Part shown: piece after piece, positions 30,995 to 39,981 of the stretch
Numbering within the stretch: the stretch's first letter is position 1
Layout of the letters: every line of letters begins with the position of its first letter
Assembly: GCF_007989805.1 (NCBI RefSeq)
Contig: NZ_BJUB01000014.1
Span: 62,001-126,000, forward strand
Reading direction: 5' to 3'
Origin: Cellulomonas xylanilytica
GTDB lineage: Bacteria > Actinomycetota > Actinomycetes > Actinomycetales > Cellulomonadaceae
Length of the DNA stretch: 64,000 bases
Notes under the pieces: model-generated
Seen by the model: the letters and a program-made list of their open reading frames with translations, nothing else
The model's database searches: none
What the model was told of the DNA's origin: nothing
Program-made: the position numbers and the translations under genes

Positions 30995-31792
30995 TCAGGC
31001 GGTCGCCCGCACCAGCACGCTGCGCGCGTGCTTGAGCACCGGGCCGTCGACCAGCTTCCCGTCCCACCGGAAGGCCCCGTGCTGCCCGGCCGCCGCGGCG
31101 AGCACGCCGCGCGCCCACGCGACCTCCGCGTCCGTCGGCCGGTACGCGGCACGGACCACCTCCACCTGTGACGGGTGGATGCAGGCGGTCGCGGCGAACC
31201 CGCTGGCCGCCGCGTCGGACGCCTCGGCGGCCAGCCCGTCGACGTCGCCGATGTCCAGGTGCACGGCGTCGACGGCGTCCTTGCCGTAGGCGCCCGCGGC
31301 GACCAGCACGACCGAGCGGGCGTGCACGGCGACGTCCCGGTAGGACGCGTCGGCACGCCGGCTGGACGTCCCGCCCAGCGACGCGACCAGGTCCTCGGCC
31401 CCCCACATGAGCCCGACCACGTTCGGCTGGGCGGCGATCTCCGCCGCGTGCACCACCCCGGCCGCGGTCTCGACCAGCGCGACGACGTCGTACCGGGCCA
31501 GCACCCGGACGTCGGCGGCGGAGGCCGTCTTGGCGAGCATGACCGTCCGGTACGGCGTCCTGCGCAGTGCGACGAGGTCCTCGTCGAGGTCGGCGGTGCC
31601 GACGGGGTTGACGCGCACGATCGTCCGGGCGGGATCGAGGGCGCTCGCGGCGAGGTGCGACCGGGCAGCCGCCTTGGCGTCGGGGTTGACCGCGTCCTCG
31701 AGGTCGAGGATCACGGTGTCGGCCCGGGCGGCGGCCTTCTCGTACCGCTCGGGGCGGTCGGCGGGGCAGAACAGCAGCGCCGGTCCTCTCAT
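30995..31792 (-). CDS. CitE-like beta-hydroxyacyl-CoA lyase (HMG-CoA/citramalyl-CoA lyase type)
   Basis: A 265-residue TIM-barrel lyase of the HpcH/HpaI-CitE family: ALLFCPADRPERYEKA, DTVILDLEDAVNPDAK with metal-site acids, TIVRVNPVGTADLDEDL, VVALVETAAGVVHA, GLMWGAEDLVASLGG and ACIHPSQVEVV. Position and neighbours match Mycobacterium tuberculosis Rv2498c, characterised as a lyase for (R)-HMG-CoA in leucine breakdown and for (S)-citramalyl-CoA in itaconate breakdown. Here it would give acetoacetate plus acetyl-CoA. ATG 31792 overlaps the MaoC stop (ATGA). Substrate assignment is by synteny and homology. Confidence 0.88.
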   Translation of the reverse strand: MRGPALLFCPADRPERYEKAAARADTVILDLEDAVNPDAKAAARSHLAASALDPARTIVRVNPVGTADLDEDLVALRRTPYRTVMLAKTASAADVRVLARYDVVALVETAAGVVHAAEIAAQPNVVGLMWGAEDLVASLGGTSSRRADASYRDVAVHARSVVLVAAGAYGKDAVDAVHLDIGDVDGLAAEASDAAASGFAATACIHPSQVEVVRAAYRPTDAEVAWARGVLAAAAGQHGAFRWDGKLVDGPVLKHARSVLVRATA

Positions 31793-32256
31793 GAGCGGCA
31801 CCGGAAGAGGACGGAGCGCGTGGCGACGGCCACGACGACGTCGTCCTGGTTGCGTCCGGTGTGCTCGAGCGTGACGACCCCCTGGCCCGGCCGCGACTCC
31901 GAGAGCCGCTTGGCCGTGACCACGGTCGACGAGTAGAGGGTGTCCCCGTGGAACAGCGGGTGCGGGAACCGGACGTCGGTGAACCCGAGGTTGGCGACGA
32001 TCGTGCCCTGGGTGAGCTGCGCGACCGAGCTGCCCACCAGGACGGCGAGCGTCATCATCGAGTTCACCAGACGCTGCCCGAAGGGCTGCTCCGCGGACCA
32101 CGCGGCGTCCAGGTGCAGGGCCTGCGGGTTCATGGTCAGGGTGGAGAACAGGACGTTGTCCGCCTCGGTCATCGTGCGCCCCGGCCGGTGCTGGTAGCGG
32201 ACGTCGAGCTCCAGCTCCTCGTAGTACAGCCCGCGCTGCTCGATCTCCCTCGTCAT
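31789..32256 (-). CDS. MaoC-like hydratase of the leucine/itaconate pathway
   Basis: A 155-residue hot-dog-fold MaoC hydratase. The hydratase motif with catalytic Asp and His is TEADNVLFSTLTMNPQALHL; RLVNSMMTLAVLVGSSVAQ and LFHGDTLYSSTVVTAKRLS follow. It corresponds in position to Rv2499c of M. tuberculosis, assigned as hydratase for 3-methylglutaconyl-CoA/itaconyl-CoA type substrates giving the (R)-hydroxyacyl-CoA cleaved by the adjacent lyase. Start and stop both overlap neighbours by four bases (ATGA), so it is tightly coupled within the operon. Confidence 0.87.
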   Translation of the reverse strand: MTREIEQRGLYYEELELDVRYQHRPGRTMTEADNVLFSTLTMNPQALHLDAAWSAEQPFGQRLVNSMMTLAVLVGSSVAQLTQGTIVANLGFTDVRFPHPLFHGDTLYSSTVVTAKRLSESRPGQGVVTLEHTGRNQDDVVVAVATRSVLFRCRS

Positions 32257-33428
32257 CGCGGCGCCCCGGCGAAACCCAGCTCGCGTGCGATCACCATGAG
32301 CTGCACCTGCGTCGTCCCCTCGCCGATCTCCAGGATCTTCGCGTCGCGGTAGTGCCGCGCGACGGGGTTCTCGTTCATCACGCCGTACCCGCCGAAGATC
32401 TGCGTCGCGTCGCGGGCGTTGTCCATCGCGGCCTCGCTGCCGATGAGCTTGGCCAGGCTGGCCTCCAGCTTGAACGGCTGGCCCGCGACGAGCCGGTGGG
32501 CGGCGTCGAGCCAGGCCAGGCGGGCGGCGTGCACGCGGGCCTCCATGCGGGCGATGGTGAACGCGATGTGCTGGTTCTCCCCGATGGGGTGCCCGAACAC
32601 GTTGCGGCTCTTCGCGTAGCGCATGGCCTCCTCCAGGCAGCCCTGCGCCGCCCCCGTGCACAGCGCGGCGAACGCGACGCGGCCCTCGTCGAGCGTCTGG
32701 ATGAACTGGGCGAACCCGCGCCCGCGCTCGCCGAGCAGGTTCTCCTCCGGGACGCGGACGTCCTCGAACCGCAGCGGGTGGGTGTCGGAGGTGTGCCAGC
32801 CGACCTTGTCGTAGGCCGGCAGGACGGTGAAGCCGGGCGTCCCGCTGGGCACGAGGATCGCGGTGAGCTCCTTCTTCACCGACCCGTCCGGGCGGACGCT
32901 CTCCCCCGTCACCGCGGTGATGGTCACCAGCCTCGTGATCTTCGAGCCGGAGTTGGTGATGAACTGCTTGGTCCCGTCGATGACCCACTCGCCGTCGTCC
33001 AGCCGCGCGGTCGTCTTGGTGCCCCCGGCGTCCGAGCCCGCGTCGGCCTCCGTCAGCCCGAACCCGGCGAGCGCCCTGCCCTGCGCGAGCATCGGGATCC
33101 ACTCCCGCTTCTGCGCCTCCGTCCCGCTGCGCCACACCGGCATCGCCCCGAGCCCGACGCCGGCCTCGAGCGTCACGGCGATCGACTGGTCGACCCGGGC
33201 CAGCTGCTCGACCGCGAGGCACAGGTCGACGTAGTCCCGACCCTGGCCGCCGTACTCCACCGGGAACGGCAGCCCGAACAGCCCCATCTCCCCCATCTGC
33301 GCGAGGATCTCGTACGGCAGCTCGCGCTTGGTGTCGTACTCGTAGGCGGCGGGGGCCACGACGGTGTCGGCGAAGTCCCGCACCTCGTCGCGGAGCTTCT
33401 GCTGCTCGGGGGTCAGGTCGTACGTCAT
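32253..33428 (-). CDS. Acyl-CoA dehydrogenase, probable isovaleryl-CoA dehydrogenase
   Basis: A 391-residue FAD enzyme. LAGFGLTEADAGSDAGGTKT is the FAD-binding signature, WVIDGTKQFITNSGSKI the second, KSRNVFGHPIGENQHI the substrate loop, QIFGGYGVMNENPVARHYRD the ACAD signature 2, and LEIGEGTTQVQ has the Glu in the canonical catalytic position. Located between methylcrotonyl-CoA carboxylase and MaoC genes (as FadE19 in mycobacteria), it most likely oxidises isovaleryl-CoA to 3-methylcrotonyl-CoA; 2-methyl-branched substrates are possible. Overlaps both neighbours by four bases. Confidence 0.92.
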   Translation of the reverse strand: MTYDLTPEQQKLRDEVRDFADTVVAPAAYEYDTKRELPYEILAQMGEMGLFGLPFPVEYGGQGRDYVDLCLAVEQLARVDQSIAVTLEAGVGLGAMPVWRSGTEAQKREWIPMLAQGRALAGFGLTEADAGSDAGGTKTTARLDDGEWVIDGTKQFITNSGSKITRLVTITAVTGESVRPDGSVKKELTAILVPSGTPGFTVLPAYDKVGWHTSDTHPLRFEDVRVPEENLLGERGRGFAQFIQTLDEGRVAFAALCTGAAQGCLEEAMRYAKSRNVFGHPIGENQHIAFTIARMEARVHAARLAWLDAAHRLVAGQPFKLEASLAKLIGSEAAMDNARDATQIFGGYGVMNENPVARHYRDAKILEIGEGTTQVQLMVIARELGFAGAPR

Positions 33429-35350
33429 GCCGGGGTCCCTTCGTCGGGGTGGCCGCTGATGGTGGCCACCACGTGGTCGAGTGCCACCTGGTCGGTCGGT
33501 CGGACCGTGAGGGTGACGATGCCGTCGCTGGGCGCGACGACCCGGTGCTCCATCTTCATCGCCTCGATGGTGAGGAGGGTCTGGCCGGCGACGACGCTGT
33601 CGCCGGTCGCCACCTCCACCGAGACGACCGTGCCGGGCATGGGGGAACGCACCTGCGGGTCGACGGGGCGCGTGCCGCGGGTCAGGACGGAGAGCTCGTC
33701 GGCGAGCCGCTCGACGCGGGTGCGGAACCGGAGCTCGACGGCGGAGCCCTGGTCGCCGACCCACGTCACGGAGCCGTCCGACACCAGACGCAGCGGGTGC
33801 ACGACCCCGTCGAGCTCCAGGTCGACCGCGTCGGGTCCCCGGCGCACCAGGCGCGCCGGGACCGGGTCGCCGTCGCGCACGCTCACGGTGTCGCCCAGCA
33901 CGGACACGTCCTCGTAGCGGATCGGTCGCGGCTCGCCGAGCCGCCACCCGTCGGAGCCCCACGCCCCCTCGCGGACCTCGTGGCGCGACAGCGCGGCCGC
34001 GACGAGGTGGCGGTCGTCCGGGCTCAGGAAGTTCAGCGTCGGGATCAGACGGGCGAGCAGGTCCGTGTCGAGCCGTCCGGCGCGCACGTCGGGGTCGGCC
34101 AGGACCTGACGGAGGAACCCGACGTTGGTGCGGACGCCGAGGATCGTCGTGCGCGCCAGAGCAGCGTCGAGCCGCGCGACCGCCGTCGTCCGGTCGGGCG
34201 CCCAGGCGACGACCTTGGCGAGCATCGGGTCGTACGCCGACCCGATCACCAGGCCCGCACGCAGCGCGCTGTCGACGCGGATGCCGTCTCCGGTCGGCTC
34301 GTCCAGCACGAGCACGGTGCCGGCGGACGGCAGGAAGTCGCGCGCCGGGTCCTCCGCGTAGACGCGCGCCTCGATCGCGTGGCCCGTCAGGACGACGTCG
34401 GCCTGCGTCACGGTCAGCGGCTCCCCCGCCGCCACCCGCAGCTGCCACTCGACCAGGTCCAGCCCGGTGACCAGCTCGGTGACGGGGTGCTCCACCTGGA
34501 GCCTCGTGTTCATCTCCATGAAGAAGAACTCCGTCGGCGCCTCGTCGGACACCAGGAACTCGACGGTCCCCGCGCCGACGTAGCCGACGCTGCGCGCCAC
34601 CTCGCACGCCGCTGCGCCGATGCGCGCGCGGGTCGGCTCGTCCAGCAGCGGCGACGGCGCCTCCTCGATGACCTTCTGGTGCCGGCGCTGCAGCGAGCAC
34701 TCGCGCTCGCCGAGGTGGATGACGTTGCCGTGCTCGTCGGCCAGCAGCTGCACCTCGATGTGCCGGGGCGCTCTGACCAGGCGCTCGAGCAGCAGCGTGT
34801 CGTCACCGAACGCCGCGGCGGCGACCCGCCGCGCACCGGCCAGGGCGTCGGCCAGGTCCTGCGGCCGCTCGACCACCGTCATGCCCTTGCCGCCCCCGCC
34901 CGCCGACGGCTTGACCAGCAGCGGGTAGCCGACGCGGTCCGCCGCCTCGGCGTCGGCCGTCGACGAGCCCGGGATCACCGGCACGCCCGCGGCGCTCACG
35001 TGCTCCTTGGCGCGGATCTTGTCGCCCATCACCTCCAGCGCCTTGACGCCGGGACCGACGAACACGATCCCCGCCGCCTCGCACGCGCGCGCCAGGTCCG
35101 CGTTCTCGGAGAGGAACCCGTACCCGGGGTGGACGGCGTCGGCGTCCTGCGCGGCGGTCACGACGTCCTCGATGGACAGGTAGCTGCCGACCCGCACCGC
35201 GCGGTCGGCGCGCTGCACGTGCAGGGCGTCCCGGTCCGCGTCGGTGTACACGGCGACCGAGCGGATCCCCAGCTTCCGCAGGGTCGCGATGATCCGGCAG
35301 GCGATCTCGCCGCGGTTGGCCACGAGCACGGTGGTGAACACGGCGCTCAC
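33425..35350 (-). CDS. accA1: Methylcrotonyl-CoA carboxylase alpha subunit (biotin carboxylase + BCCP)
   Basis: A 641-residue biotin-containing subunit. Residues ~1-450 are biotin carboxylase: VLVANRGEIACRII, VHPGYGFLSENADLA, ATP-grasp loop KPSAGGGGKGM, RDCSLQRRHQK-like ERECSLQRRHQKVIEEAP and EMNTRLQVEHPVTE. A BT-like linker follows, and the C-terminal carrier domain has VRSPMPGTVVSV and LTIEAMKMEHRVVAP with the biotinylated Lys in AMKM. With the beta subunit it carboxylates 3-methylcrotonyl-CoA. GTG 35350 overlaps the stop of the beta-subunit gene (GTGA). Propionyl/acetyl-CoA specificity is less likely given the operon context. Confidence 0.94.
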   Translation of the reverse strand: MSAVFTTVLVANRGEIACRIIATLRKLGIRSVAVYTDADRDALHVQRADRAVRVGSYLSIEDVVTAAQDADAVHPGYGFLSENADLARACEAAGIVFVGPGVKALEVMGDKIRAKEHVSAAGVPVIPGSSTADAEAADRVGYPLLVKPSAGGGGKGMTVVERPQDLADALAGARRVAAAAFGDDTLLLERLVRAPRHIEVQLLADEHGNVIHLGERECSLQRRHQKVIEEAPSPLLDEPTRARIGAAACEVARSVGYVGAGTVEFLVSDEAPTEFFFMEMNTRLQVEHPVTELVTGLDLVEWQLRVAAGEPLTVTQADVVLTGHAIEARVYAEDPARDFLPSAGTVLVLDEPTGDGIRVDSALRAGLVIGSAYDPMLAKVVAWAPDRTTAVARLDAALARTTILGVRTNVGFLRQVLADPDVRAGRLDTDLLARLIPTLNFLSPDDRHLVAAALSRHEVREGAWGSDGWRLGEPRPIRYEDVSVLGDTVSVRDGDPVPARLVRRGPDAVDLELDGVVHPLRLVSDGSVTWVGDQGSAVELRFRTRVERLADELSVLTRGTRPVDPQVRSPMPGTVVSVEVATGDSVVAGQTLLTIEAMKMEHRVVAPSDGIVTLTVRPTDQVALDHVVATISGHPDEGTPA

Positions 35351-36945
35351 ATCCGGAAGAGCCCGAGGCGGGGCTCGCTCAGCGGGACGCGTGCACACAC
35401 GTCGAGGGCCATCCCGAGCACGCGGCGCGTGTCGGCGGGGTCGATGATCCCGTCGTCCCAGAGCCGCGCGGTCGAGTAATACGGGCTGCCCTGCGTCTCG
35501 TACTGCTCGCGCAGCGGCGCCTTGAACGCCTCCTCGTCCTGCGCGGACCACTCGTCGCCCAGCTGCTCGCGCCGGATGGTCGCCAGCACGGCCGACGCCT
35601 GCGGTCCGCCCATCACGGAGATCCGGCTGGCAGGCCACATCCACAGGAACCGCGGCGAGTACGCCCGACCGCACATGGAGTAGTTGCCGGCCCCGAACGA
35701 GCCGCCGATGACGACGGTCAGCTTGGGCACGCGCGTCGTCGCGACGGCGGTCACCATCTTGGCGCCGTGCTTCGCGATCCCGCCGGCCTCGTAGTCCTTG
35801 CCGACCATGAAGCCGTTCACGTTCTGCAGGAACACCAGCGGGATGCCGCGCTGGTCGCACAGCTCGATGAAGTGCGCGCCCTTCAGCGCGGACTCGCTGA
35901 ACAGGACGCCGTTGTTGGCGACGATGCCCACGGGGTGCCCGTGCAGGCGCGCGAACCCCGTCACCAGCGTGGTGCCGTACTCGCGCTTGAACTCGTGCAG
36001 CTCCGAGCCGTCGACCAGCCGCGCGATCACCTCGTGCACGTCGTACGCCGTCTGCAGGTCGGTGGGGACCACCCCGTAGAGCTGACCCTCGTCGACCTTC
36101 GGCGGCCGGCTCTCGTGGATCTCCCACGCCGTCGCGGTCGGCACGGGCAGGGTCGCGACGATGTCCCGCACGATCTGCAGCGCGTGCGCGTCGTTCTCCG
36201 CCAGGTGGTCGGTCACGCCCGAGGTCCGGGAGTGCAGCTCGCCACCGCCGAGGTCCTCCGCGGTCACCACCTCGCCGGTCGCGGCCCTCACCAGCGGCGG
36301 CCCCGCCAGGAAGATCGTGCCCTGCCCGCGCACGATGACGGTCTCGTCGCTCATCGCCGGGACGTAGGCGCCACCCGCGGTGCACGAGCCCATCACGCAC
36401 GCGACCTGCGGGATGCCCTCGGCGGACATCCGGGCCTGGTTGAAGAAGATCCGGCCGAAGTGGTCGCGGTCCGGGAACACCTCGTCCTGCTTGGGCAGGA
36501 ACGCGCCGCCGGAGTCGACGAGGTAGATGCACGGCAGCCGGTTCTCCAGGGCGATCTCCTGGGCCCGCAGGTGCTTCTTGACCGTGAGCGGGTAGTACGT
36601 GCCGCCCTTCACGGTCGCGTCGTTGGACAGCACCATGACGTGCCGGCCGTGCACGAGCCCGATCCCCGCGATCACGCCGGCGCCCGGGGCCTCGCCGTCG
36701 TACAGCCCGTCGGCGGCCAGCGGGGAGACCTCGAGGAACGGGCTGCCGTCGTCCAGCAGCACGTCGATCCGCTCGCGCGGGAGCAGCTTGCCGCGGGCCA
36801 CGTGCCGGTCGCGCGACCGCTGCGGGCCTCCCTGCGCGGCGGTGCGGAGCCGGTCCTTCAGCTCCGCGACGAGCGCGCGCTGGGACGCGTCGTTCGCGGT
36901 GAACGGGGTCCCGGCAGGGTCGGCTGCCGTGCTGAGCATCTCCAT
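35347..36945 (-). CDS. accD1: Methylcrotonyl-CoA carboxylase beta subunit (carboxyltransferase)
   Basis: A 532-residue carboxyltransferase. LPRERIDVLLDDGSPFLEVS, VMVLSNDATVKGGTYYPLTV, PCIYLVDSGGAFLPKQDEVF, VMGSCTAGGAYVPAMSDE (oxyanion region), VPTDLQTAYDVHEVIARLVD and IGGSFGAGNYSMCGRAYSP are hallmarks of MCC/GCC beta subunits. The typical length (~535) and lack of an acetyl-CoA carboxylase zinc finger support MCC. It is the first gene of the leucine operon, with GGAG before ATG 36945, and faces the TetR regulator across an 18-bp palindrome. Confidence 0.94.
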   Translation of the reverse strand: MEMLSTAADPAGTPFTANDASQRALVAELKDRLRTAAQGGPQRSRDRHVARGKLLPRERIDVLLDDGSPFLEVSPLAADGLYDGEAPGAGVIAGIGLVHGRHVMVLSNDATVKGGTYYPLTVKKHLRAQEIALENRLPCIYLVDSGGAFLPKQDEVFPDRDHFGRIFFNQARMSAEGIPQVACVMGSCTAGGAYVPAMSDETVIVRGQGTIFLAGPPLVRAATGEVVTAEDLGGGELHSRTSGVTDHLAENDAHALQIVRDIVATLPVPTATAWEIHESRPPKVDEGQLYGVVPTDLQTAYDVHEVIARLVDGSELHEFKREYGTTLVTGFARLHGHPVGIVANNGVLFSESALKGAHFIELCDQRGIPLVFLQNVNGFMVGKDYEAGGIAKHGAKMVTAVATTRVPKLTVVIGGSFGAGNYSMCGRAYSPRFLWMWPASRISVMGGPQASAVLATIRREQLGDEWSAQDEEAFKAPLREQYETQGSPYYSTARLWDDGIIDPADTRRVLGMALDVCARVPLSEPRLGLFRM

Positions 36946-36984
36946 CGACGCTGTCTCCGCGGGGGTGGTGGGAGAGACGATCTG

Positions 36985-37002
36985 AGTTAACGGTCGTTAA
37001 CT
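36985..37002. promoter_or_regulatory. TetR operator of the leucine degradation operon
   Basis: AGTTAACGGTCGTTAACT is an inverted repeat with perfect 8-bp arms and two central bases, in the 110-bp region between the divergent carboxylase and TetR genes. Size and symmetry fit a TetR dimer site. Target assignment is inference from position. Confidence 0.75.
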
Positions 37003-37055
37003 GAATTCAGGCTAGTCTGCGATCACGCACTTGTCCACGACGGGAGGCCGCGCCG

Positions 37056-37676
37056 ATGTCCGAGCAGCTCGAGGCTCTGCCGACCGCCCGGGGACGCGCC
37101 AAGGCCGAGCGCCGCGACGCGCTGCTGTCGTCGGCCGCGCAGCTCTTCGCCAGCCGCGGCTTCGACGGCGTCTCGATCGAGGACCTGGGGTCGTCGGTCG
37201 GCGTCAGCGGCCCGGCGGTCTACCGCCACTTCCCCAGCAAGCAGGCGGTGCTCGCCGCACTGCTCGTCGGCGTCAGCGAAGGGCTGCTCGCGGGCGGGCG
37301 GGCCGTGGTGTCCACCGCCGACGACGACTCGTCGGCCCTCGCGGCGCTCGTGCGGTTCCACGTCGACTTCGCCCTGCGCGACCCGGACGTCATCCGCGTG
37401 CAGGACCGCGACCTCGCTGCCCTCTCGCCGCAGGACCGCCAGTCCGTCCGGGACCTGCAGCGTCGGTACGTCGACCTGTGGGTCGACGTCCTCGCCCGGC
37501 TCAGCCCGGCCACGGACCGCGCCGAGCTCCGCCTGCGCGCCCAGGCGACGTTCGGTCTGCTCAACTCGACCCCGCACAGCGCCCGGTCGCTGACCTCCGC
37601 CCGGACCCGGGCCCTGCTGGAGGAGATGGCGCTCGCCGCGTTGCACCCACGGGCGACCTCCCTGAGGGACCGCTGA
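37056..37676 (+). CDS. TetR-family regulator of the leucine operon
   Basis: A 206-residue TetR repressor. N-terminal HTH: RRDALLSSAAQLFASRGFDG and VSIEDLGSSVGVSGPAVYRHF, then PSKQAVLAALL. The ligand domain includes DRDLAALSPQDRQSVRDLQRRY. It resembles the mycobacterial TetR (Rv2506 position) next to accD1-accA1 that is thought to sense acyl-CoA intermediates. GGGAGG precedes ATG 37056. It is divergent from the carboxylase operon and most probably represses it through the palindrome at 36985. Confidence 0.92.
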   Translation: MSEQLEALPTARGRAKAERRDALLSSAAQLFASRGFDGVSIEDLGSSVGVSGPAVYRHFPSKQAVLAALLVGVSEGLLAGGRAVVSTADDDSSALAALVRFHVDFALRDPDVIRVQDRDLAALSPQDRQSVRDLQRRYVDLWVDVLARLSPATDRAELRLRAQATFGLLNSTPHSARSLTSARTRALLEEMALAALHPRATSLRDR

Positions 37677-37720
37677 GGCTCGGCTGGCTCGGTCCGCACG
37701 TCCTGGCCGGGGCGCCGTCG

Positions 37721-37726
37721 TAAGGT
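37721..37726 (+). promoter_or_regulatory. -10 box of probable leaderless sigma-factor transcript
   Basis: TAAGGT is 7 bases before GTG 37734. The same bases could act as a weak Shine-Dalgarno sequence (AAGG), so leaderless status is only moderately supported. Confidence 0.35.
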
Positions 37727-37733
37727 CGGGCGC

Positions 37734-38699
37734 GTGAGCGTGCGGAGCGTGGACGACGAGATCCCGCCGGACGACGTCGAGGTGTTCGAGGGGCTCCGGC
37801 AGCGTCTCGGCGCCATCGCCTACCGCCTGCTGGGCTCGGCCGCGGAGGCCGAGGACCTCGTCCAGGAGACGTTCCTGCGGTGGGAGGCCGCCGACCGCAC
37901 CCAGGTCCGCGTGCCGGCCGCGTGGTTGACCCGCGTGCTGACCAACCTCTGCCTGACGCAGCTGCAGTCCGCGCGGGCGCGGCGCGAGGTCTACGTCGGC
38001 CAGTGGCTGCCGGAGCCGCTGCTCGACGGCGACCCGATGCTGGGTCCCGCGGAGACCGTCGAGCAGCGCGAGTCGGTGTCGACCGCCGTGCTGCTCCTCA
38101 TGGAACGCCTCACCCCGACCGAACGAGCCGTCTACGTGCTGCGCGAGGCGTTCGCGCACACCCACGCGGAGATCGCCGAGCTGCTCGACCTCACCGAGGC
38201 GGCCAGCCAGCAGGTGCTGCACCGCGCCAAGGAGCACCTCGCCCGCGAGCGCGTCCGTACCGAGGTGGACCGCGCGACCGCCCGGCGCGTGGTCGAGGAG
38301 TTCCTCGCGGCCGCCATGAGCGGGCAGACCGAGCCGCTCGTGCGGCTGCTGACCGACGACGCGATGGGCGCGGGCGACGGCGGCGGCAAGGTGCCCGCAC
38401 GGGCCAAGGTCGTGGTCGGCGCCCAGGCGGTCGCGCAGATGCTGCGGGGGGTCCTGCGACCGAACGAGGCGAAGCGCCGGATCATCGGCGGCTCGCCCGA
38501 CGCCTACGCGGGGACCGCCAACGGCAGCCCCGCCGTGGTCGTGGCCGTCGGCGACCGGGTGGTCGGCATCATGACGCTGGAGCTGACCCGGGACGGGATC
38601 ACCGCGGTGCTGAGCCAGGCCAACCCCGACAAGCTCGAGCGGGCGTCGCGTCGGTGGGCCGCGTCGGACCACGGCGAGCCGCTGCTCACCGGCTGGTGA
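37734..38699 (+). CDS. sigJ: ECF sigma factor of the ECF41/SigJ group
   Basis: A 321-residue extracytoplasmic-function sigma factor with a C-terminal extension. Sigma2 region: LGAIAYRLLGSAAEAEDLVQ (ETFLRW follows) and AWLTRVLTNLCLTQL. Sigma4 region: MERLTPTERAVYVLREAF with HAEIAELLDLTEAASQQVLH. Residues ~175-321 form a SnoaL/NTF2-like domain (VEEFLAAAMSGQTEPLVRLL, KVVVGAQAVAQML, VLSQANPDKL). In ECF41 factors this domain replaces an anti-sigma factor and modulates activity in cis. ECF41 genes usually neighbour an oxidoreductase, epimerase or carboxymuconolactone decarboxylase gene that they control; here that is the FAD oxidoreductase 85 bases downstream. Confidence 0.92.
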   Translation: MSVRSVDDEIPPDDVEVFEGLRQRLGAIAYRLLGSAAEAEDLVQETFLRWEAADRTQVRVPAAWLTRVLTNLCLTQLQSARARREVYVGQWLPEPLLDGDPMLGPAETVEQRESVSTAVLLLMERLTPTERAVYVLREAFAHTHAEIAELLDLTEAASQQVLHRAKEHLARERVRTEVDRATARRVVEEFLAAAMSGQTEPLVRLLTDDAMGAGDGGGKVPARAKVVVGAQAVAQMLRGVLRPNEAKRRIIGGSPDAYAGTANGSPAVVVAVGDRVVGIMTLELTRDGITAVLSQANPDKLERASRRWAASDHGEPLLTGW

Positions 38700-38784
38700 C
38701 CCGGATCACAGCCCGACGGTGTCAGGGATCGGGTCGACGCTCAGTTCAGGGGGCACCAACCCCCGAACCAAGGAGCTGAGCGAC

Positions 38785-39963
38785 ATGGTGCACCGCATCG
38801 TCATCCTCGGAGCCGGCTACGCCGGAACCTCTGCCGCCGGGCGCCTGGCCCGTCGCCTGCACGGCGACGACGTCGAGATCACCCTGGTCAACGCCGAGCC
38901 CGACTTCGTCGAGCGCGTGCGTCTGCACCAGGTCGCCACCGGCCAGATCGTGCGCGACCGCCCGCTGCAGGACCTGCTGGCCGGCTCGGGCGTGACCCTG
39001 CGGGTCGCGCGCGTCGTCTCGGTCGACGCGGACGGCCGGAGCGTGACGCTCGACGACGGCGCCGACCTCGCGTACGACACGCTCGTGTACGCGCTGGGCA
39101 GCGCGCGCGACGACCACGGCGTCCCGGGCGTCTTCGAGCACGCCCACGAGGTCGCGAGCCGACCAGGCGCCCTTCGGCTGCGGGACCGGCTGGCTGCGCT
39201 CGCGCCCGGCGGACGCGTCGTGGTCGTCGGCGGTGGCCTGACCGGCATCGAGGCCGCCAGCGAGATCGCCGAGTCGTTCGAGCACCTCGACGTCGCGGTC
39301 GCGGTGCACGGGGCGTTCGGCGACTGGCTCTCGCCGTCGGGTCGTCGCCACCTGCGCGGCACGTTCGACCGGCTCGGGGTCACCGTCCACGAGCACTCCC
39401 CCGTCACGCGCGTCGACGCCGCGTCGGTGACGACCGCCGACGGCGCCACCGTCCCGGCGGACGTGACGGTCTGGGCCGCGGGCTTCGCCGCCCACCCGAT
39501 CGCCGCCGCCTCGACCCTGGACGTCACCGACCGCGGGCAGATCGTGGTCGACGGGACGATGCGCTCGGTGTCCCACCCCGACGTCTACGCGGTCGGCGAC
39601 GCCGCCTTCGCCCACACCACGGTGGGCACGCCGATGCGCATGTCGTGTGCGTCGGGCGTTCCGATGTCCTGGCAGGCCGCGGACTCGATCGTCGCGCGCC
39701 TCACCGGCGGGAAGCTTCCCCACACCCCGCTCAGCTACGTGCACCAGTGCATCAGCCTGGGCCGACGCGACGCGCTCATCCAGTTCGTCACCCCCGACGA
39801 CCGCGCCCGGTCCTTCGCGCCCGGCGGACGGCTCATGGCCCGGTACAAGGAGCTGATCTGCGCGGGCGCTGCCTGGGTCGTCGTGCACCCGGTCCCGTAC
39901 CCGGTGCGCCGACGGCGCACGACGCTGACGCCAGTCGCTCCCCTGGCCCCCGCGCGACACTGA
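38785..39963 (+). CDS. NAD(P)/FAD-dependent oxidoreductase, likely ECF41 target
   Basis: A 392-residue two-dinucleotide-domain flavoprotein of the NDH-2/FSP1-like group. FAD site: VILGAGYAGTSAAGRLARRL with the GxGxxG loop. NAD(P)H site: GRVVVVGGGLTGIEAASEIA. The second FAD motif SVSHPDVYAVGDAAF has the flavin-contacting Asp. It has no redox Cys pair and no C-terminal membrane anchor, so the acceptor is probably a quinone or small molecule. AAGGAG (38770-38775) precedes ATG 38785. It follows the ECF41 sigma factor, the usual arrangement for that sigma group. Confidence 0.9.
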   Translation: MVHRIVILGAGYAGTSAAGRLARRLHGDDVEITLVNAEPDFVERVRLHQVATGQIVRDRPLQDLLAGSGVTLRVARVVSVDADGRSVTLDDGADLAYDTLVYALGSARDDHGVPGVFEHAHEVASRPGALRLRDRLAALAPGGRVVVVGGGLTGIEAASEIAESFEHLDVAVAVHGAFGDWLSPSGRRHLRGTFDRLGVTVHEHSPVTRVDAASVTTADGATVPADVTVWAAGFAAHPIAAASTLDVTDRGQIVVDGTMRSVSHPDVYAVGDAAFAHTTVGTPMRMSCASGVPMSWQAADSIVARLTGGKLPHTPLSYVHQCISLGRRDALIQFVTPDDRARSFAPGGRLMARYKELICAGAAWVVVHPVPYPVRRRRTTLTPVAPLAPARH

Positions 39964-39981
39964 CGCGGAGCTCGCCACCCG

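Noticed and set aside
38700..38784. ECF41-type promoter before the FAD oxidoreductase (TGTCAGG at about 38719)
   Set aside because: The -35 resembles TGTCA but no CGTC -10 occurs at the expected distance, so it is not reported as a feature.
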